Below, one piece after another: positions 1 through 6,883 of a stretch of 8,137 nucleotides of DNA. Position 1 is the stretch's first letter; every line of letters begins with the position of its first letter. Position numbers and translations under genes: made by a program. Location of the stretch: assembly GCA_946478765.1 (NCBI GenBank), contig CAMLDH010000165.1, positions 1-8,137 on the forward strand, in the 5' to 3' direction. The DNA comes from an uncultured Oxalobacteraceae bacterium. Lineage in GTDB: Bacteria; Pseudomonadota; Gammaproteobacteria; Burkholderiales; Burkholderiaceae. Below the pieces are notes generated by a model, which saw only the letters and a program-made list of their open reading frames with translations, searched no databases and was not told the DNA's origin.

Positions 1-2
1 GT

Positions 3-659
3 TCAATGCGATCTGGTCAAATGCCGGGAGAACCAATCCGCGGCAAGCGCAGAAACCGCTTCCAGCGTGCCCGGCTCTTCAAATAAATGGGTGGCGCCGG
101 GAATGATCTCAAGCCGCTTTTCACAATGCAGGGCGGTGTACGCCACGCGATTGAGGTCGATCACGACATCGTCAAATCCGCCGATGATAAGGAGCGTCGG
201 TGCGCGTACTTTTTCGAGAGCTTGCCGGCCTGCCATGTCGGGTCGGCCGCCGCGCGATACCACGGCCGCGATATCGGTGCCGCGCTTGGCGGCAAGTTGC
301 AGCGCCGCCGCTGCGCCGGTGCTGGCGCCGAACAATCCAATCGGAAGGGGCCGGGTGCGCTCGTATTGCCGTAGCCAGTCGGCTGCGGTATTCAAACGTT
401 GCGTCAGCAGCGAAATATCGAAACGCGTTTGATAATTTCGATCCTCTTGCGGCGTCAGCAAATCCAGTAACAGCGTGCCCATGTGCGCATTGCGCAGTTC
501 GCCGGCGACATAATTGTTGCGCGGGCTTAAGCGGCTGCTGCCGCTGCCGTGCGCGAACAAGATAATGCCGATCGGATTGGCGGGCAGTTCCAGCATGCCT
601 TCCACGTGGACCGAATCAGCCTTGATCCTGACTAATTCCTTTTGCATTGATAGCATCAT
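3..659 (-). CDS. Alpha/beta hydrolase, dienelactone hydrolase-like
   Basis: A complete 218-residue protein of the small cytoplasmic alpha/beta-hydrolase (dienelactone hydrolase-like) group. Visible landmarks are a strand followed by HGSGSSR (residues 37-43, oxyanion-hole region), the nucleophile elbow GASTG (111-115, Ser113), an acidic residue in GGFDD (Asp163 or Asp164) and GATHLF with the likely catalytic His191, so the Ser-Asp-His triad appears complete. The substrate cannot be told from sequence. There is no signal peptide or membrane segment. The start at 659 is supported by AGGAG (bases 666-670, read on the minus strand) six bases upstream; ATGs also occur at codons 2 and 5. The ATG shares one base with the TGA of the preceding phosphoribosyltransferase (TGATG), so the two are probably translationally coupled. 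In several bacteria these two domains are known as one fused polypeptide, which suggests a joint role. Family call is firm; function is open. Confidence 0.9.
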   Translation of the reverse strand: MMLSMQKELVRIKADSVHVEGMLELPANPIGIILFAHGSGSSRLSPRNNYVAGELRNAHMGTLLLDLLTPQEDRNYQTRFDISLLTQRLNTAADWLRQYERTRPLPIGLFGASTGAAAALQLAAKRGTDIAAVVSRGGRPDMAGRQALEKVRAPTLLIIGGFDDVVIDLNRVAYTALHCEKRLEIIPGATHLFEEPGTLEAVSALAADWFSRHLTRSH

Positions 660-1390
660 CAGTGTCTCCTTGCATCTTGACTATGACTGCTTTCACTGGC
701 GAGTGGCATCGGCTTGTGCTGCGCTTGCTCTCGCTGCGCCTGTTCTCGCTCCGCTTCTTCGAGCAGGATTTTTACCTCGTCGTCGCTGGTCTGGCTAAAA
801 TCTTCAAACCACAATCCCACTGCATAAAACGGATCGGGGGTGTACAGGCAAATCATTTCATCTACTTCAGGCTGCAGTTCCCGGCACGTGTCCGACGCCG
901 CGACGGGAACGGCGGCAATCACGCGCGCCGGCTTTGCCTGGCGCAGGACATGGATGGCCGCCAGCATGGTGGAGCCGGTCGCCAAACCATCGTCGACCAG
1001 GATTACCACGCGATCCCGCAATTGCAGGGGAGGCCGACCCGTGCGATACAGCTTTTCGCGCCGCGCTATTTCCTGCAATTCGCGGTGCGCTACCGCCTCG
1101 ATCACCGGCATCGGAATATTCAACGTGTTCACCACATCAGGTTGCAGTACGTACAGGCCGCCGCTGGCGATTGCGCCCATTGCATACTCTTCTTGTCCTG
1201 GGACGCCAAGCTTGCGGACCAACAAAACATCGAGCGGGACTTCCAGTGCCTGCGCGATAGAAAAACCGACAGGGACGCCACCGCGCGGCAACGCCAATAC
1301 CATCACATCGGGGCGTCTGGCGTAGGCGGTAAGCCGTTGTGCCAGCAGCTCGCCTGCCTGCCTTCGATTTTTAAAGCGTCTCGGTTTCAT
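659..1390 (-). CDS. Phosphoribosyltransferase family protein
   Basis: A type I phosphoribosyltransferase-fold protein of 243 residues with the start chosen here. The PRPP-binding loop is VDDGLATGST (about residues 132-141, acidic pair DD), and an upstream LALPRGGVPVG motif (32-42) is typical of the stand-alone phosphoribosyltransferases found in stress clusters. Family members bind PRPP or a nucleotide; the real substrate of this subgroup is not established, and it may be a hydrolase partner rather than a purine-salvage enzyme. The frame stays open to an ATG at 1585 (308 residues), but the extra 65 residues resemble nothing I know, while family members usually begin with a short basic stretch such as MKPRRFKNRRQAG, which starts at 1390. 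No clear ribosome binding site precedes either ATG, so the start is uncertain. The C-terminal tail is charged and carries a small REQAQ tandem repeat. It is coupled to the downstream hydrolase by a TGATG overlap. Confidence 0.88.
   Translation of the reverse strand: MKPRRFKNRRQAGELLAQRLTAYARRPDVMVLALPRGGVPVGFSIAQALEVPLDVLLVRKLGVPGQEEYAMGAIASGGLYVLQPDVVNTLNIPMPVIEAVAHRELQEIARREKLYRTGRPPLQLRDRVVILVDDGLATGSTMLAAIHVLRQAKPARVIAAVPVAASDTCRELQPEVDEMICLYTPDPFYAVGLWFEDFSQTSDDEVKILLEEAEREQAQREQAQHKPMPLASESSHSQDARRH
721..750. repeat. Two-unit 15-bp tandem repeat in the phosphoribosyltransferase tail
   Basis: Two adjacent 15-base units (721-735 and 736-750) differ at two positions. On the minus strand they encode REQAQ twice in the charged C-terminal tail of the phosphoribosyltransferase, just after the EEAE stretch. 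This probably reflects a local duplication in a disordered tail and could vary in copy number between strains. Confidence 0.7.
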
Positions 1391-1663
1391 ATCAAAATCA
1401 ATCTGTACGAAATGACTGCGGCCAAGCGCGATTCGCAGCGCGCCGGCAACTCGCAGAGAGGGAAGCCGCCGCCGATGCGGTAGGCTGAATAAGAGGAATA
1501 CTTCCTTGCTTCGCATCGATTGATGCGGTTCGATCGAAACTTCGCCATTGGGCAATTTTCGGGAAATTATTTGGCAACCGCTCATATCGATTGCGATTTC
1601 CAGTCTTCATTTGACCACGTCGTGCGCGTAAAAATCGCACGGGCGTTCTCGAAATAGTATTTA
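1391..1663. other. Spacer between the PEBP and phosphoribosyltransferase genes
   Basis: A 273-base stretch that I leave non-coding. On the minus strand, bases 1391-1585 are open in frame with the phosphoribosyltransferase and could be an N-terminal extension, but the translation has no recognisable motif and no ribosome binding site. A short dyad (1621-1626 with 1636-1641) has no T-run behind it, so I see no terminator and the upstream transcript may read through. I see no convincing promoter. Confidence 0.45.
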
Positions 1664-2137
1664 TTATTTGCGCTGGTATAGACCGACCAGTTCTGTCTGC
1701 TCAATGATGTGTCCTTGCATCGCTTTTTCCAATTGGGCTTTGGTCGGGTTGCCGAGGTCGGGCAGCACGGCGTCCAGCGCATACAGTTTGTGAATGTAGC
1801 GGTGGCGGCCGGTAGGCGGACACGGTCCGCCGTAGCCTGTGTGTTTCCAGTCATTGATGCCGGCACGTGCGCCTGTCGGCAAATTTCCCGGCGCTACGCC
1901 TTGCGGCAGGCCGGGTACGCTCGCTGGAATGTTGTACAGCACCCAATGCACCCACGTCCTCTGCGGCGCTGCCGGATCGGGCGCATCGGGGTCATCGACA
2001 ATCAGCGCCAGACTCTTGGCCGCATGCGGTACGCCTTCCCACGCCAAAGGCGGCGACACATCGTCGCCGTCGCATGTATGCCTTGCCGGAATGCTGTTGC
2101 CGGCGTCAAATGCCGTCGACGTGAGGGTAAGAGGCAT
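1664..2137 (-). CDS. YbhB/YbcL family Raf kinase inhibitor-like protein (PEBP)
   Basis: A 157-residue member of the phosphatidylethanolamine-binding protein family in its bacterial YbhB/YbcL form. The family's ligand-pocket motifs are all visible: DPDAPD (residues 49-54), WVHWVLYNIP (62-71), GYGGPCPP (101-108) and GRHRY (110-114). Length is typical of the cytoplasmic bacterial type and there is no signal peptide. Bacterial members have no settled function; anion or lipid-headgroup binding is known of the fold, and kinase regulation is named only by analogy with the eukaryotic relatives. The frame is open to 2272, but the ATG at 2137 is preceded by GTGGAG (CTCC at 2144-2147 on the plus strand) at six bases and matches the family N-terminus MPLTLTS, so I use it. 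It lies 37 bases downstream of the CBS gene on the same strand and is probably co-transcribed with it. Confidence 0.93.
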   Translation of the reverse strand: MPLTLTSTAFDAGNSIPARHTCDGDDVSPPLAWEGVPHAAKSLALIVDDPDAPDPAAPQRTWVHWVLYNIPASVPGLPQGVAPGNLPTGARAGINDWKHTGYGGPCPPTGRHRYIHKLYALDAVLPDLGNPTKAQLEKAMQGHIIEQTELVGLYQRK

Positions 2138-2143
2138 TGCATG

Positions 2144-2149
2144 CTCCAC
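2144..2149 (-). promoter_or_regulatory. Ribosome binding site of the PEBP gene
   Basis: GTGGAG on the minus strand with six bases between the GGAG core and the ATG at 2137. It decides against the longer open frame that begins at 2272. Confidence 0.7.
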
Positions 2150-2174
2150 CGATTCGGCGCGACCAATGCCGCAC

Positions 2175-2621
2175 TCAATGCGGGCGTTGACCGCTGGCCG
2201 GGTGCTGCGAAGAAGGTTCGGAAACGCCGCTGAGCGCCTCCGCGGCCGATTGCATCTCATCGGTCTTGGCAATATCGCCGAGGGTCACGATGCCGACCAG
2301 ACGCTTGTCCCGGTTGACGACAGGGAGGCGGCGCACCTGAATATCCCCCATATTGCGCGCGACATCGCTTACATCGTCTTCTTCAAAGCAGTATTTCACG
2401 TCTTCACTCATGACTTCTCTGATTTTGGTGTCGCCGCCCATTCCCTGCGCAAGGGCGCGGACGACAATGTCGCGGTCGGTGATCATGCCGACCAAGCGGT
2501 CATTTTCCCCCACGGGCAGGACACCGCAATCGCAATCCGCCATCATCTTGGCCGCATCGATAATGCTCTGGTCGGGATTGGTCAGGTGGACGTCGGGTGT
2601 CATTGCTTCAGCTACTCGCAT
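2175..2621 (-). CDS. Two-CBS-domain protein
   Basis: A 148-residue soluble protein made almost only of a CBS pair (Bateman module). CBS1 spans about residues 7-59, with the signature VGMITDRDIVVRA (44-56). CBS2 spans about 71-119, with RLPVVNRDKRLVGIVTLGDI. The DRD of the first repeat and the GD of the second occupy the positions where such modules usually contact the ribose of adenine nucleotides. Stand-alone CBS pairs sense AMP, ATP or related ligands and often act as energy or redox gauges; the partner here is unknown. The last roughly 25 residues are polar and probably disordered. An upstream in-frame start at 2720 is rejected because the ATG at 2621 has AGGAG (CTCCT at 2629-2633) at seven bases and the family N-terminus MRVAEAMTPD. 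It is the first gene of the minus-strand group and faces the divergent regulatory region. Confidence 0.94.
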   Translation of the reverse strand: MRVAEAMTPDVHLTNPDQSIIDAAKMMADCDCGVLPVGENDRLVGMITDRDIVVRALAQGMGGDTKIREVMSEDVKYCFEEDDVSDVARNMGDIQVRRLPVVNRDKRLVGIVTLGDIAKTDEMQSAAEALSGVSEPSSQHPASGQRPH

Positions 2622-2628
2622 GATGTTT

Positions 2629-2633
2629 CTCCT
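2629..2633 (-). promoter_or_regulatory. Ribosome binding site of the CBS gene
   Basis: AGGAG on the minus strand, seven bases before the ATG at 2621. It supports this start over the longer open frame. Confidence 0.75.
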
Positions 2634-2677
2634 ATTCGACAGTGGAAACGAAAATATCCTCTTCACCGGCAATCTGC

Positions 2678-2696
2678 ATGCCAATCGGATTGGCAT
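2678..2696. other. Perfect 8-bp hairpin in the CBS gene leader
   Basis: ATGCCAAT (2678-2685) and ATTGGCAT (2689-2696) are perfect complements around a three-base CGG loop, about 57 bases upstream of the CBS start. If transcription starts near 2781 on the minus strand, as the -10-like hexamer suggests, this hairpin lies in the mRNA leader. It has no T-run, so it is not a terminator. It could affect leader stability or be a protein-binding dyad. Confidence 0.5.
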
Positions 2697-2775
2697 TCGA
2701 TGCCGGTGCCTGTTGCGCACAAGCGCGTCTCATCCATGGCTCGCGAGAAGAAAATACGGCGGCGGACAATGTAAG

Positions 2776-2789
2776 ATTTTCCGGAAAAT
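2776..2789. promoter_or_regulatory. Perfect 14-bp palindrome, possible operator
   Basis: ATTTTCCGGAAAAT is a perfect palindrome. It shares two bases with the minus-strand -10-like hexamer TACAAT and covers the expected start point of the CBS transcript, a usual place for a repressor site. No specific regulator is implied by the sequence. Confidence 0.4.
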
Positions 2790-2793
2790 TGTA
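2788..2793 (-). promoter_or_regulatory. Candidate -10 element for the CBS operon
   Basis: On the minus strand this reads TACAAT, five of six bases of the -10 consensus. No good -35 is found at spacers of 16 to 19 bases. Its last two bases on the minus strand are the first two of the palindrome at 2776-2789. Confidence 0.35.
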
Positions 2794-2829
2794 AAGTGCG
2801 CCAAGCGGGCAGGGCATCAAAAGTAAAAA

Positions 2830-2843
2830 TTGATTGATCTCAA
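2830..2843. promoter_or_regulatory. FNR/ANR-like box
   Basis: TTGAT-TGAT-CTCAA matches the FNR-family consensus TTGAT-N4-ATCAA at nine of ten defined bases. Its centre (2836.5) is 26.5 bases before the plus-strand CATAAT, about three bases closer than a standard class II site at -41.5, and about 43 bases before the minus-strand TACAAT. Its downstream half takes the place of the missing -35 for ftsH. It could serve either direction. A chance match is possible. Confidence 0.45.
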
Positions 2844-2862
2844 AATCATGGCGGGCAATGGG

Positions 2863-2868
2863 CATAAT
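2863..2868 (+). promoter_or_regulatory. Candidate -10 element for ftsH-recQ
   Basis: CATAAT matches the sigma-70 -10 consensus at five of six bases. At a 17-base spacer the -35 position reads TCAAAA, a poor match that overlaps the FNR-like box. The implied start point near 2875 gives a leader of about 100 bases before the GTG at 2979. Confidence 0.4.
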
Positions 2869-2968
2869 CTGGCTTTCTATCCTCTCGTTTCAGGTGGTTG
2901 CGATGCGCATTCATCGCGCCCATATTTTGCTCGCTGATCTGGTCGAGATCACGATGTTGCAAACGACT

Positions 2969-2974
2969 AAGGAG
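2969..2974 (+). promoter_or_regulatory. Ribosome binding site of ftsH (GTG start)
   Basis: AAGGAG ends four bases before the GTG at 2979. This is the only good ribosome binding site near the N-terminus and sets the start, since there is no in-frame ATG before the first membrane segment. Confidence 0.65.
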
Positions 2975-2978
2975 TCCA

Positions 2979-4859
2979 GTGAATTCAGATCGAAATCGAT
3001 CAACAAAGCCGCAAATTCCGATCTGGTACTGGTGGCTGCTGGTACCGCTCATTTTCCTATTGTTCCAAACCGCCATCGAGACGCAACATACGGCATCTCT
3101 TGCCTACAGCGATTTCAAGCAATTGCTGAAGGCCGGAAAAGTGGAAGAGGCGGCGATCAGCGAAGACGTGATCCGCGGAACATTCAACACGGATGGACTG
3201 GAAAAAGTGCTGCCGAAACAGAAGGCGGATGAACTCAAGCGCACCGGAGAAAGGCAGCGCGCATTCATGACCGTCAGGGTCAACGATTCTTCGCTGGTGC
3301 AGGACATGGAAGCCGCCGGTGTGCGCTTTGAAGGCAAGATACAAAGTGGGTGGCTATCCGCGCTTCTTTCCTGGGTCGTGCCGATCTTTCTGTTTTTTGC
3401 GTTGTGGAGCTACCTTGCAAAGCGCTCGGGAATGTCCTCGGGCTGGGCGTTCGATATTGGAAAGAGCAAGGCGCGTGTCTACGTGGAAAACCAAACCGGC
3501 GTCACGTTCGACGATGTGGCGGGCATTGACGAAGCAAAAGATGAATTGATGGAGGTGGTTGAATTTCTGAAAAATCCGCAGCGTTACCGCCGGCTGGGTG
3601 GAAAAATTCCCAAAGGGGTGCTGCTGGTCGGCGCGCCGGGAACCGGAAAAACGCTGCTGGCCAAGGCGGTGGCCGGGGAAGCGAAGGTGCCATTTTTTTC
3701 CATCAGCGGATCGGAGTTCGTGGAAATGTTCGTCGGGGTCGGCGCGGCACGGGTGCGCGATTTGTTTGCGCAGGCGGAACAGAAAGCGCCGTGCATCATT
3801 TTCATTGATGAATTGGATGCGTTGGGAAAAGCGCGCGGCATGAGCACTATCGCAGGCGGCCACAGCGAGCAGGAACAGACCCTGAACCAGTTGCTGGTGG
3901 AAATGGATGGCTTCGATACCAACAAGGGCGTGATCATCCTGGCCGCGACCAACCGCCCGGAAATCCTCGATCCGGCGCTGCTGCGGCCGGGACGCTTCGA
4001 CCGCAATATTGCCCTTGATCGCCCCGATTTGAAGGGACGGGAAAAAATCCTGACAGTGCATGCCAAACAAGTGATTCTTGCGCCGGAAGTGGACCTCGGC
4101 AAGATTGCCGCGCGCACCGCCGGATTCGCCGGCGCCGATCTGGCCAACCTCGTCAACGAGGCTGCATTGCTGGCGGCGCGGCGCGGCAAGAACCATGTGG
4201 AGATGAGCGATTTCGACGAAGCCATCGATCGCGTCGTCGCCGGCCTCGAAAAAAAGACGCGCGTGATGAACCCGCAAGAAAAGGAAACCGTGGCGTATCA
4301 CGAGGCCGGGCACGCGCTGGTGGCGGAATTCCGCAAGTATGCGGACCGGGTGGCGAAGATTTCGATCATTCCCCGCGGCATCGCCGCGTTGGGATATACG
4401 CAGCAACTTCCCACCGAAGATCGTTACTTGCTGAAGAAGGCGGAATTGCTGGATCGGCTCGATGTATTTTTAGGCGGGCGTGTGGCAGAAGAACTCGTCT
4501 TTGGCGACATTTCTACCGGCGCACAGAACGATCTTCAGATGGCCACCGACATGGCACGGCACATGATCACGCAATATGGCATGAGCGAACGCCTGGGGCT
4601 TGCCACGTTTGAAGAAGCGCGGGCGCCGTTTCTCAATTCCGTGGGGCCGCAGGAAAAGAAGATTTATAGCGAGCACACCGCTGAGACCATTGATGCGGAA
4701 ATTGCGAAACTGCTCGATGACGCGCATGCGCGCGTGCGGGATACCTTGAAAGCCCAGCGCGCATTGTTGAACGCGCTGGCAAAGATGTTGCTGGAAAATG
4801 AAACCGTTGATCGGGCCGCGCTGGACGAATTATTGCAGAAACGCCAAAAATCCGATTGA
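2979..4859 (+). CDS. ftsH: FtsH-family ATP-dependent zinc metalloprotease
   Basis: A membrane-anchored AAA+ protease that unfolds and degrades membrane and soluble proteins as a hexamer on the inner membrane. With the GTG start it has 626 residues. In order: a short basic N-terminus, a first membrane segment (about 15-31, [14 protein letters not shown]), a periplasmic domain of about 95 residues, a second membrane segment (about 128-146), and the AAA+ module with Walker A GAPGTGKT (218-225), pore loop FVG (251-253), Walker B IIFIDEL (273-279) and the second region of homology ending RPGRFDR (336-342). The peptidase domain has HEAGH (441-445), with Asp518 in GAQNDLQ as the likely third zinc ligand. 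All catalytic residues are present. The periplasmic domain and the Walker B region ([12 protein letters not shown]) differ from the housekeeping proteobacterial form (IDEIDAVG), so this is probably an accessory paralogue. The longer open frame back to a TTG at 2898 is rejected. recQ follows five bases after the stop. Confidence 0.95.
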   Translation: MNSDRNRSTKPQIPIWYWWLLVPLIFLLFQTAIETQHTASLAYSDFKQLLKAGKVEEAAISEDVIRGTFNTDGLEKVLPKQKADELKRTGERQRAFMTVRVNDSSLVQDMEAAGVRFEGKIQSGWLSALLSWVVPIFLFFALWSYLAKRSGMSSGWAFDIGKSKARVYVENQTGVTFDDVAGIDEAKDELMEVVEFLKNPQRYRRLGGKIPKGVLLVGAPGTGKTLLAKAVAGEAKVPFFSISGSEFVEMFVGVGAARVRDLFAQAEQKAPCIIFIDELDALGKARGMSTIAGGHSEQEQTLNQLLVEMDGFDTNKGVIILAATNRPEILDPALLRPGRFDRNIALDRPDLKGREKILTVHAKQVILAPEVDLGKIAARTAGFAGADLANLVNEAALLAARRGKNHVEMSDFDEAIDRVVAGLEKKTRVMNPQEKETVAYHEAGHALVAEFRKYADRVAKISIIPRGIAALGYTQQLPTEDRYLLKKAELLDRLDVFLGGRVAEELVFGDISTGAQNDLQMATDMARHMITQYGMSERLGLATFEEARAPFLNSVGPQEKKIYSEHTAETIDAEIAKLLDDAHARVRDTLKAQRALLNALAKMLLENETVDRAALDELLQKRQKSD

Positions 4860-4864
4860 CTGTA

Positions 4865-6616
4865 ATGGCAAAGCCGTCTATTTCGCCGTTCGAAAAAACG
4901 ATAACGCAGAAAGAATCCAAACCGCGAACTGCCCGCAAAAACCGCCAGATTCCGCCAGATCCAACATCCGGAACGCTGGAACGAACACTGCGTGACATAT
5001 TCAGTATTTCTCAATTAAGGCCCGGGCAGCAGGAAGTCATCGAGAGCATCTTGAACGGCCACGATACATTGGCGATCATGCCGACGGGCGCCGGCAAATC
5101 CCTTTGCTATCAACTTCCTGCCGTGTGCATGCCGGGCGTCACCTTGGTTGTATCCCCGCTGATTTCACTGATGAAAGACCAGGCCGATAAACTGGAAGAC
5201 GTCGGCATCGATACGATCGAAGTGAATAGCACGCTGAGCAGCCGTGAGAAAACCGCCGCCATGCAAGGCATCGAGGACGCAAACAATGAATTCATCTTCA
5301 CCACGCCGGAACGTTTATCGGATCCTGAATTCAATGCCTTTTTAAAGCGCAAGAAGATCGATCTGGTGGTCATTGATGAAGCGCATTGCATTTCGCAATG
5401 GGGGCACGATTTTCGGCCCGCCTTTCTTGCACTCGGCACCGCAATCAACGCGCTCGATCGTCCTGTTGTGCTGGCATTGACGGCGACCGCGACCGAGCCG
5501 GTGATCAAGGACATTGCCAAGCAACTGGACATACCCGACATGCGCGTCATCAACACCGGCATCTACCGGCCGAACCTGCACTATCGCGTGATCCAGGTGA
5601 CCAACGAAGAAGAAAAACTGTTGGAAACCCTTCATCTCGTGCAGCAGACGCCTGGGCACGGCATCATTTATGCGGCAACCGTCAAGGCAGTGGACGAACT
5701 ATATCAAGCCCTGCGCCAGGCGGGAGAACAGGTGACGTTCTATCACGGGCAACTTGGGAGCAAGGAACGCACGCGCCGCCAAGAGGATTTCATGCAAGGC
5801 AATTGCAGGGTGATGGTGGCGACCAATGCCTTTGGCATGGGAATCGATAAACGCGATATCCGATTTGTTATTCATTATCAGATGCCGGCAAATCTTGAAA
5901 CGTATTATCAAGAATCGGGGCGGGCCGGACGGGATGGCGCACCGGCATGGTGTACCTTGCTTTACTACGCGAAGGATAAGCGGGTGCAAGAGTTTTTTCT
6001 TGCCAGGCGCTATCCCGGCGCCCACGAGATCATTGCCGTCTATGCGGCGCTTCAATCGCTGAGCGCCACCAGTGCGCACATGACGCTGGCCCAATTGCGC
6101 AGCGCGCTCAAGTCAATTTCCATTGCCAAGCTACAAGCGGCGTTGAACCTGTTGGCAGAGAGCGGCTTCATCGTGCAGGACAGCGATTTCAATTATCGCC
6201 TGTTGAAAAAAGATGCCGGAAAAAAGGCGCTTACCCGACTTGCCGGCAAATACGAGGAGCGAAACAGGCATGATCGCGAGGCGTTGAAGCGCATGGTGTT
6301 TTATGCGCAAACGGGGTTTTGCCGCTGGAAAGTCTTGCTCGAATATTTCGGTGAAAAAGTGGCGTGGACGCATTGCGGTACATGCGATAACTGCGTGCGT
6401 TCGCCTGAATCGCTGTTGACGGCGGAACGCCGCATTCAACACGCCCCTCCCGTGCGCAAGCAAAAAGAAGCGCCGTGGTTAAAAGTCGGCAGCCCTGCAA
6501 AGGTACCGAAATTTGGCGAAGGGCGTATTGTTTCCATTGCCGGCGACAAGATCACCATTGTTTTTCCCAACAGCCAAACCAGAGTTTTCATGCGCGATTA
6601 TGTAGAGCCTCTATAA
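4865..6616 (+). CDS. recQ: RecQ-family ATP-dependent DNA helicase with C-terminal Tudor-like domain
   Basis: A superfamily 2 3'-5' DNA helicase of 583 residues. Visible motifs are motif 0 LRPGQQEVI (51-59), Walker A TGAGKS (74-79), DEAH box VVIDEAHCISQWGHDFRP (168-185), motif III LALTATAT, motif V ATNAFGMGIDKRDI and motif VI QESGRAGRDG (349-358). Four zinc-binding cysteines follow (486, 504, 507, 510; HCGTCDNC). Two features are unusual: a segment at about 405-447 that looks like a winged helix lies before the cysteines, where E. coli RecQ has only a short helical linker, and the C-terminus (about 545-583) reads PKFGEGRIVSIAGDKITIVF and ends in YVEPL, like the Tudor-like tail of UvrD/PcrA; no HRDC domain is present. 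The first roughly 40 residues are basic and low in structure. The ATG at 4865 is preferred to a TTG at 4856. There is no clear ribosome binding site, so translation is probably coupled to ftsH. Confidence 0.93.
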   Translation: MAKPSISPFEKTITQKESKPRTARKNRQIPPDPTSGTLERTLRDIFSISQLRPGQQEVIESILNGHDTLAIMPTGAGKSLCYQLPAVCMPGVTLVVSPLISLMKDQADKLEDVGIDTIEVNSTLSSREKTAAMQGIEDANNEFIFTTPERLSDPEFNAFLKRKKIDLVVIDEAHCISQWGHDFRPAFLALGTAINALDRPVVLALTATATEPVIKDIAKQLDIPDMRVINTGIYRPNLHYRVIQVTNEEEKLLETLHLVQQTPGHGIIYAATVKAVDELYQALRQAGEQVTFYHGQLGSKERTRRQEDFMQGNCRVMVATNAFGMGIDKRDIRFVIHYQMPANLETYYQESGRAGRDGAPAWCTLLYYAKDKRVQEFFLARRYPGAHEIIAVYAALQSLSATSAHMTLAQLRSALKSISIAKLQAALNLLAESGFIVQDSDFNYRLLKKDAGKKALTRLAGKYEERNRHDREALKRMVFYAQTGFCRWKVLLEYFGEKVAWTHCGTCDNCVRSPESLLTAERRIQHAPPVRKQKEAPWLKVGSPAKVPKFGEGRIVSIAGDKITIVFPNSQTRVFMRDYVEPL

Positions 6617-6625
6617 AAGCCGTCG

Positions 6626-6814
6626 AATTGCCGGATGGCTAAAGAGGAGGGGGTGTTGGTCAGTATTGACTCCGATGCGCATAGCGTGTTCGATTTTCAT
6701 CATTTACGCTTTGGAATCGGTCAGGCAAGACGTGGCTGGCTGGCAAAAAAGGATGTGTTGAATACACGCTCAATCGATCAACTCAAGCGGCTCTTTGCCT
6801 CGACGCGGCGGTAG
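6626..6814 (+). pseudogene. polX: 3' remnant of polX (PHP-domain end of family X DNA polymerase)
   Basis: Bases 6617-6890 have no intact gene, but one frame reads a 60-residue stretch with SIDSDAHS, then LRFGIGQARRGWL, then DVLNT and a basic end before TAG at 6812-6814. This is the C-terminal end of the PHP domain of bacterial PolX: the DAH motif carries the last metal-binding aspartate and histidine, and the ARRGWL...VLNT ending is typical. The whole polymerase and most of the PHP domain are missing. The similarity seems to begin near NCRMAKEEG (from 6626), only about 10 bases after the recQ stop, and is in frame with that stop. An ATG at 6635 exists but has no ribosome binding site, so expression as a 59-residue peptide is unlikely. 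The remaining reading frame is undamaged, suggesting a fairly recent deletion or recombination. Identification is from memory of the family. Confidence 0.82.
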
Positions 6815-6857
6815 AGAGCTGAAAACGGAACGTTTTAAACCTCCAAAAATCTAATGC

Positions 6858-6863
6858 TATATT
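6858..6863 (+). promoter_or_regulatory. Candidate -10 element of the SPW gene
   Basis: TATATT, five of six bases of the -10 consensus, lies 27 bases before the ATG at 6891. At an 18-base spacer the -35 position reads TTTAAA, four of six. The implied leader is about 20 bases. A moderate candidate only. Confidence 0.35.
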
Positions 6864-6875
6864 CAACTTGATTGG

Positions 6876-6883
6876 AAGGAGGT
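6876..6883 (+). promoter_or_regulatory. Strong ribosome binding site of the SPW gene
   Basis: AAGGAGGT is a full-length Shine-Dalgarno sequence seven bases before the ATG at 6891, the best in the window. It suggests high translation of the SPW protein. Confidence 0.8.

Larger units (their letters stand above)
2622..2978. promoter_or_regulatory. Divergent regulatory region between the CBS operon and ftsH
   Basis: This 357-base region separates the minus-strand CBS group from the plus-strand ftsH-recQ pair and must hold promoters for both. I found no protein I would call here; the short open frames have no family resemblance. It contains, from left to right, the CBS ribosome binding site, a hairpin (2678-2696), a palindrome (2776-2789) overlapped at its right end by a minus-strand -10-like TACAAT (2793 to 2788), an FNR-like box (2830-2843), a plus-strand -10-like CATAAT (2863-2868), and the ftsH ribosome binding site (2969-2974). 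Neither -10 has a good -35, which fits activator-dependent promoters. Confidence 0.6.

Noticed and set aside
647..1483. Long plus-strand open frame (278 codons) opposite the phosphoribosyltransferase
   Set aside because: It is antisense to a gene with clear family motifs, rich in Arg, Gln and His as shadow frames often are, and has no recognisable domain.
1519..1532. TTGAT half-site considered as a second FNR box
   Set aside because: The second half (TTCGA) does not match ATCAA well enough.
1621..1641. Short dyad (CGTGCG/CGCACG) considered as a terminator after the PEBP gene
   Set aside because: The stem is only six pairs and has no T-run in the direction of transcription.
1839..2774. Plus-strand open frame of 311 codons opposite the PEBP and CBS genes
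   Set aside because: Both minus-strand genes carry complete family motifs and good ribosome binding sites; this frame has neither.
2834..3232. Plus-strand frame of 132 codons overlapping the ftsH start
   Set aside because: It runs out of frame into the ftsH coding region and its translation has no family resemblance.
3354..4406. Minus-strand open frame of 350 codons opposite ftsH
   Set aside because: It lies entirely within ftsH, whose motifs are unmistakable; its composition is that of a shadow frame and no ribosome binding site or domain was seen.
6822..6836. AAAACG-GAA-CGTTTT hairpin considered as a terminator after recQ
   Set aside because: The stem is AT-rich with only two GC pairs and is not followed by a T-run.
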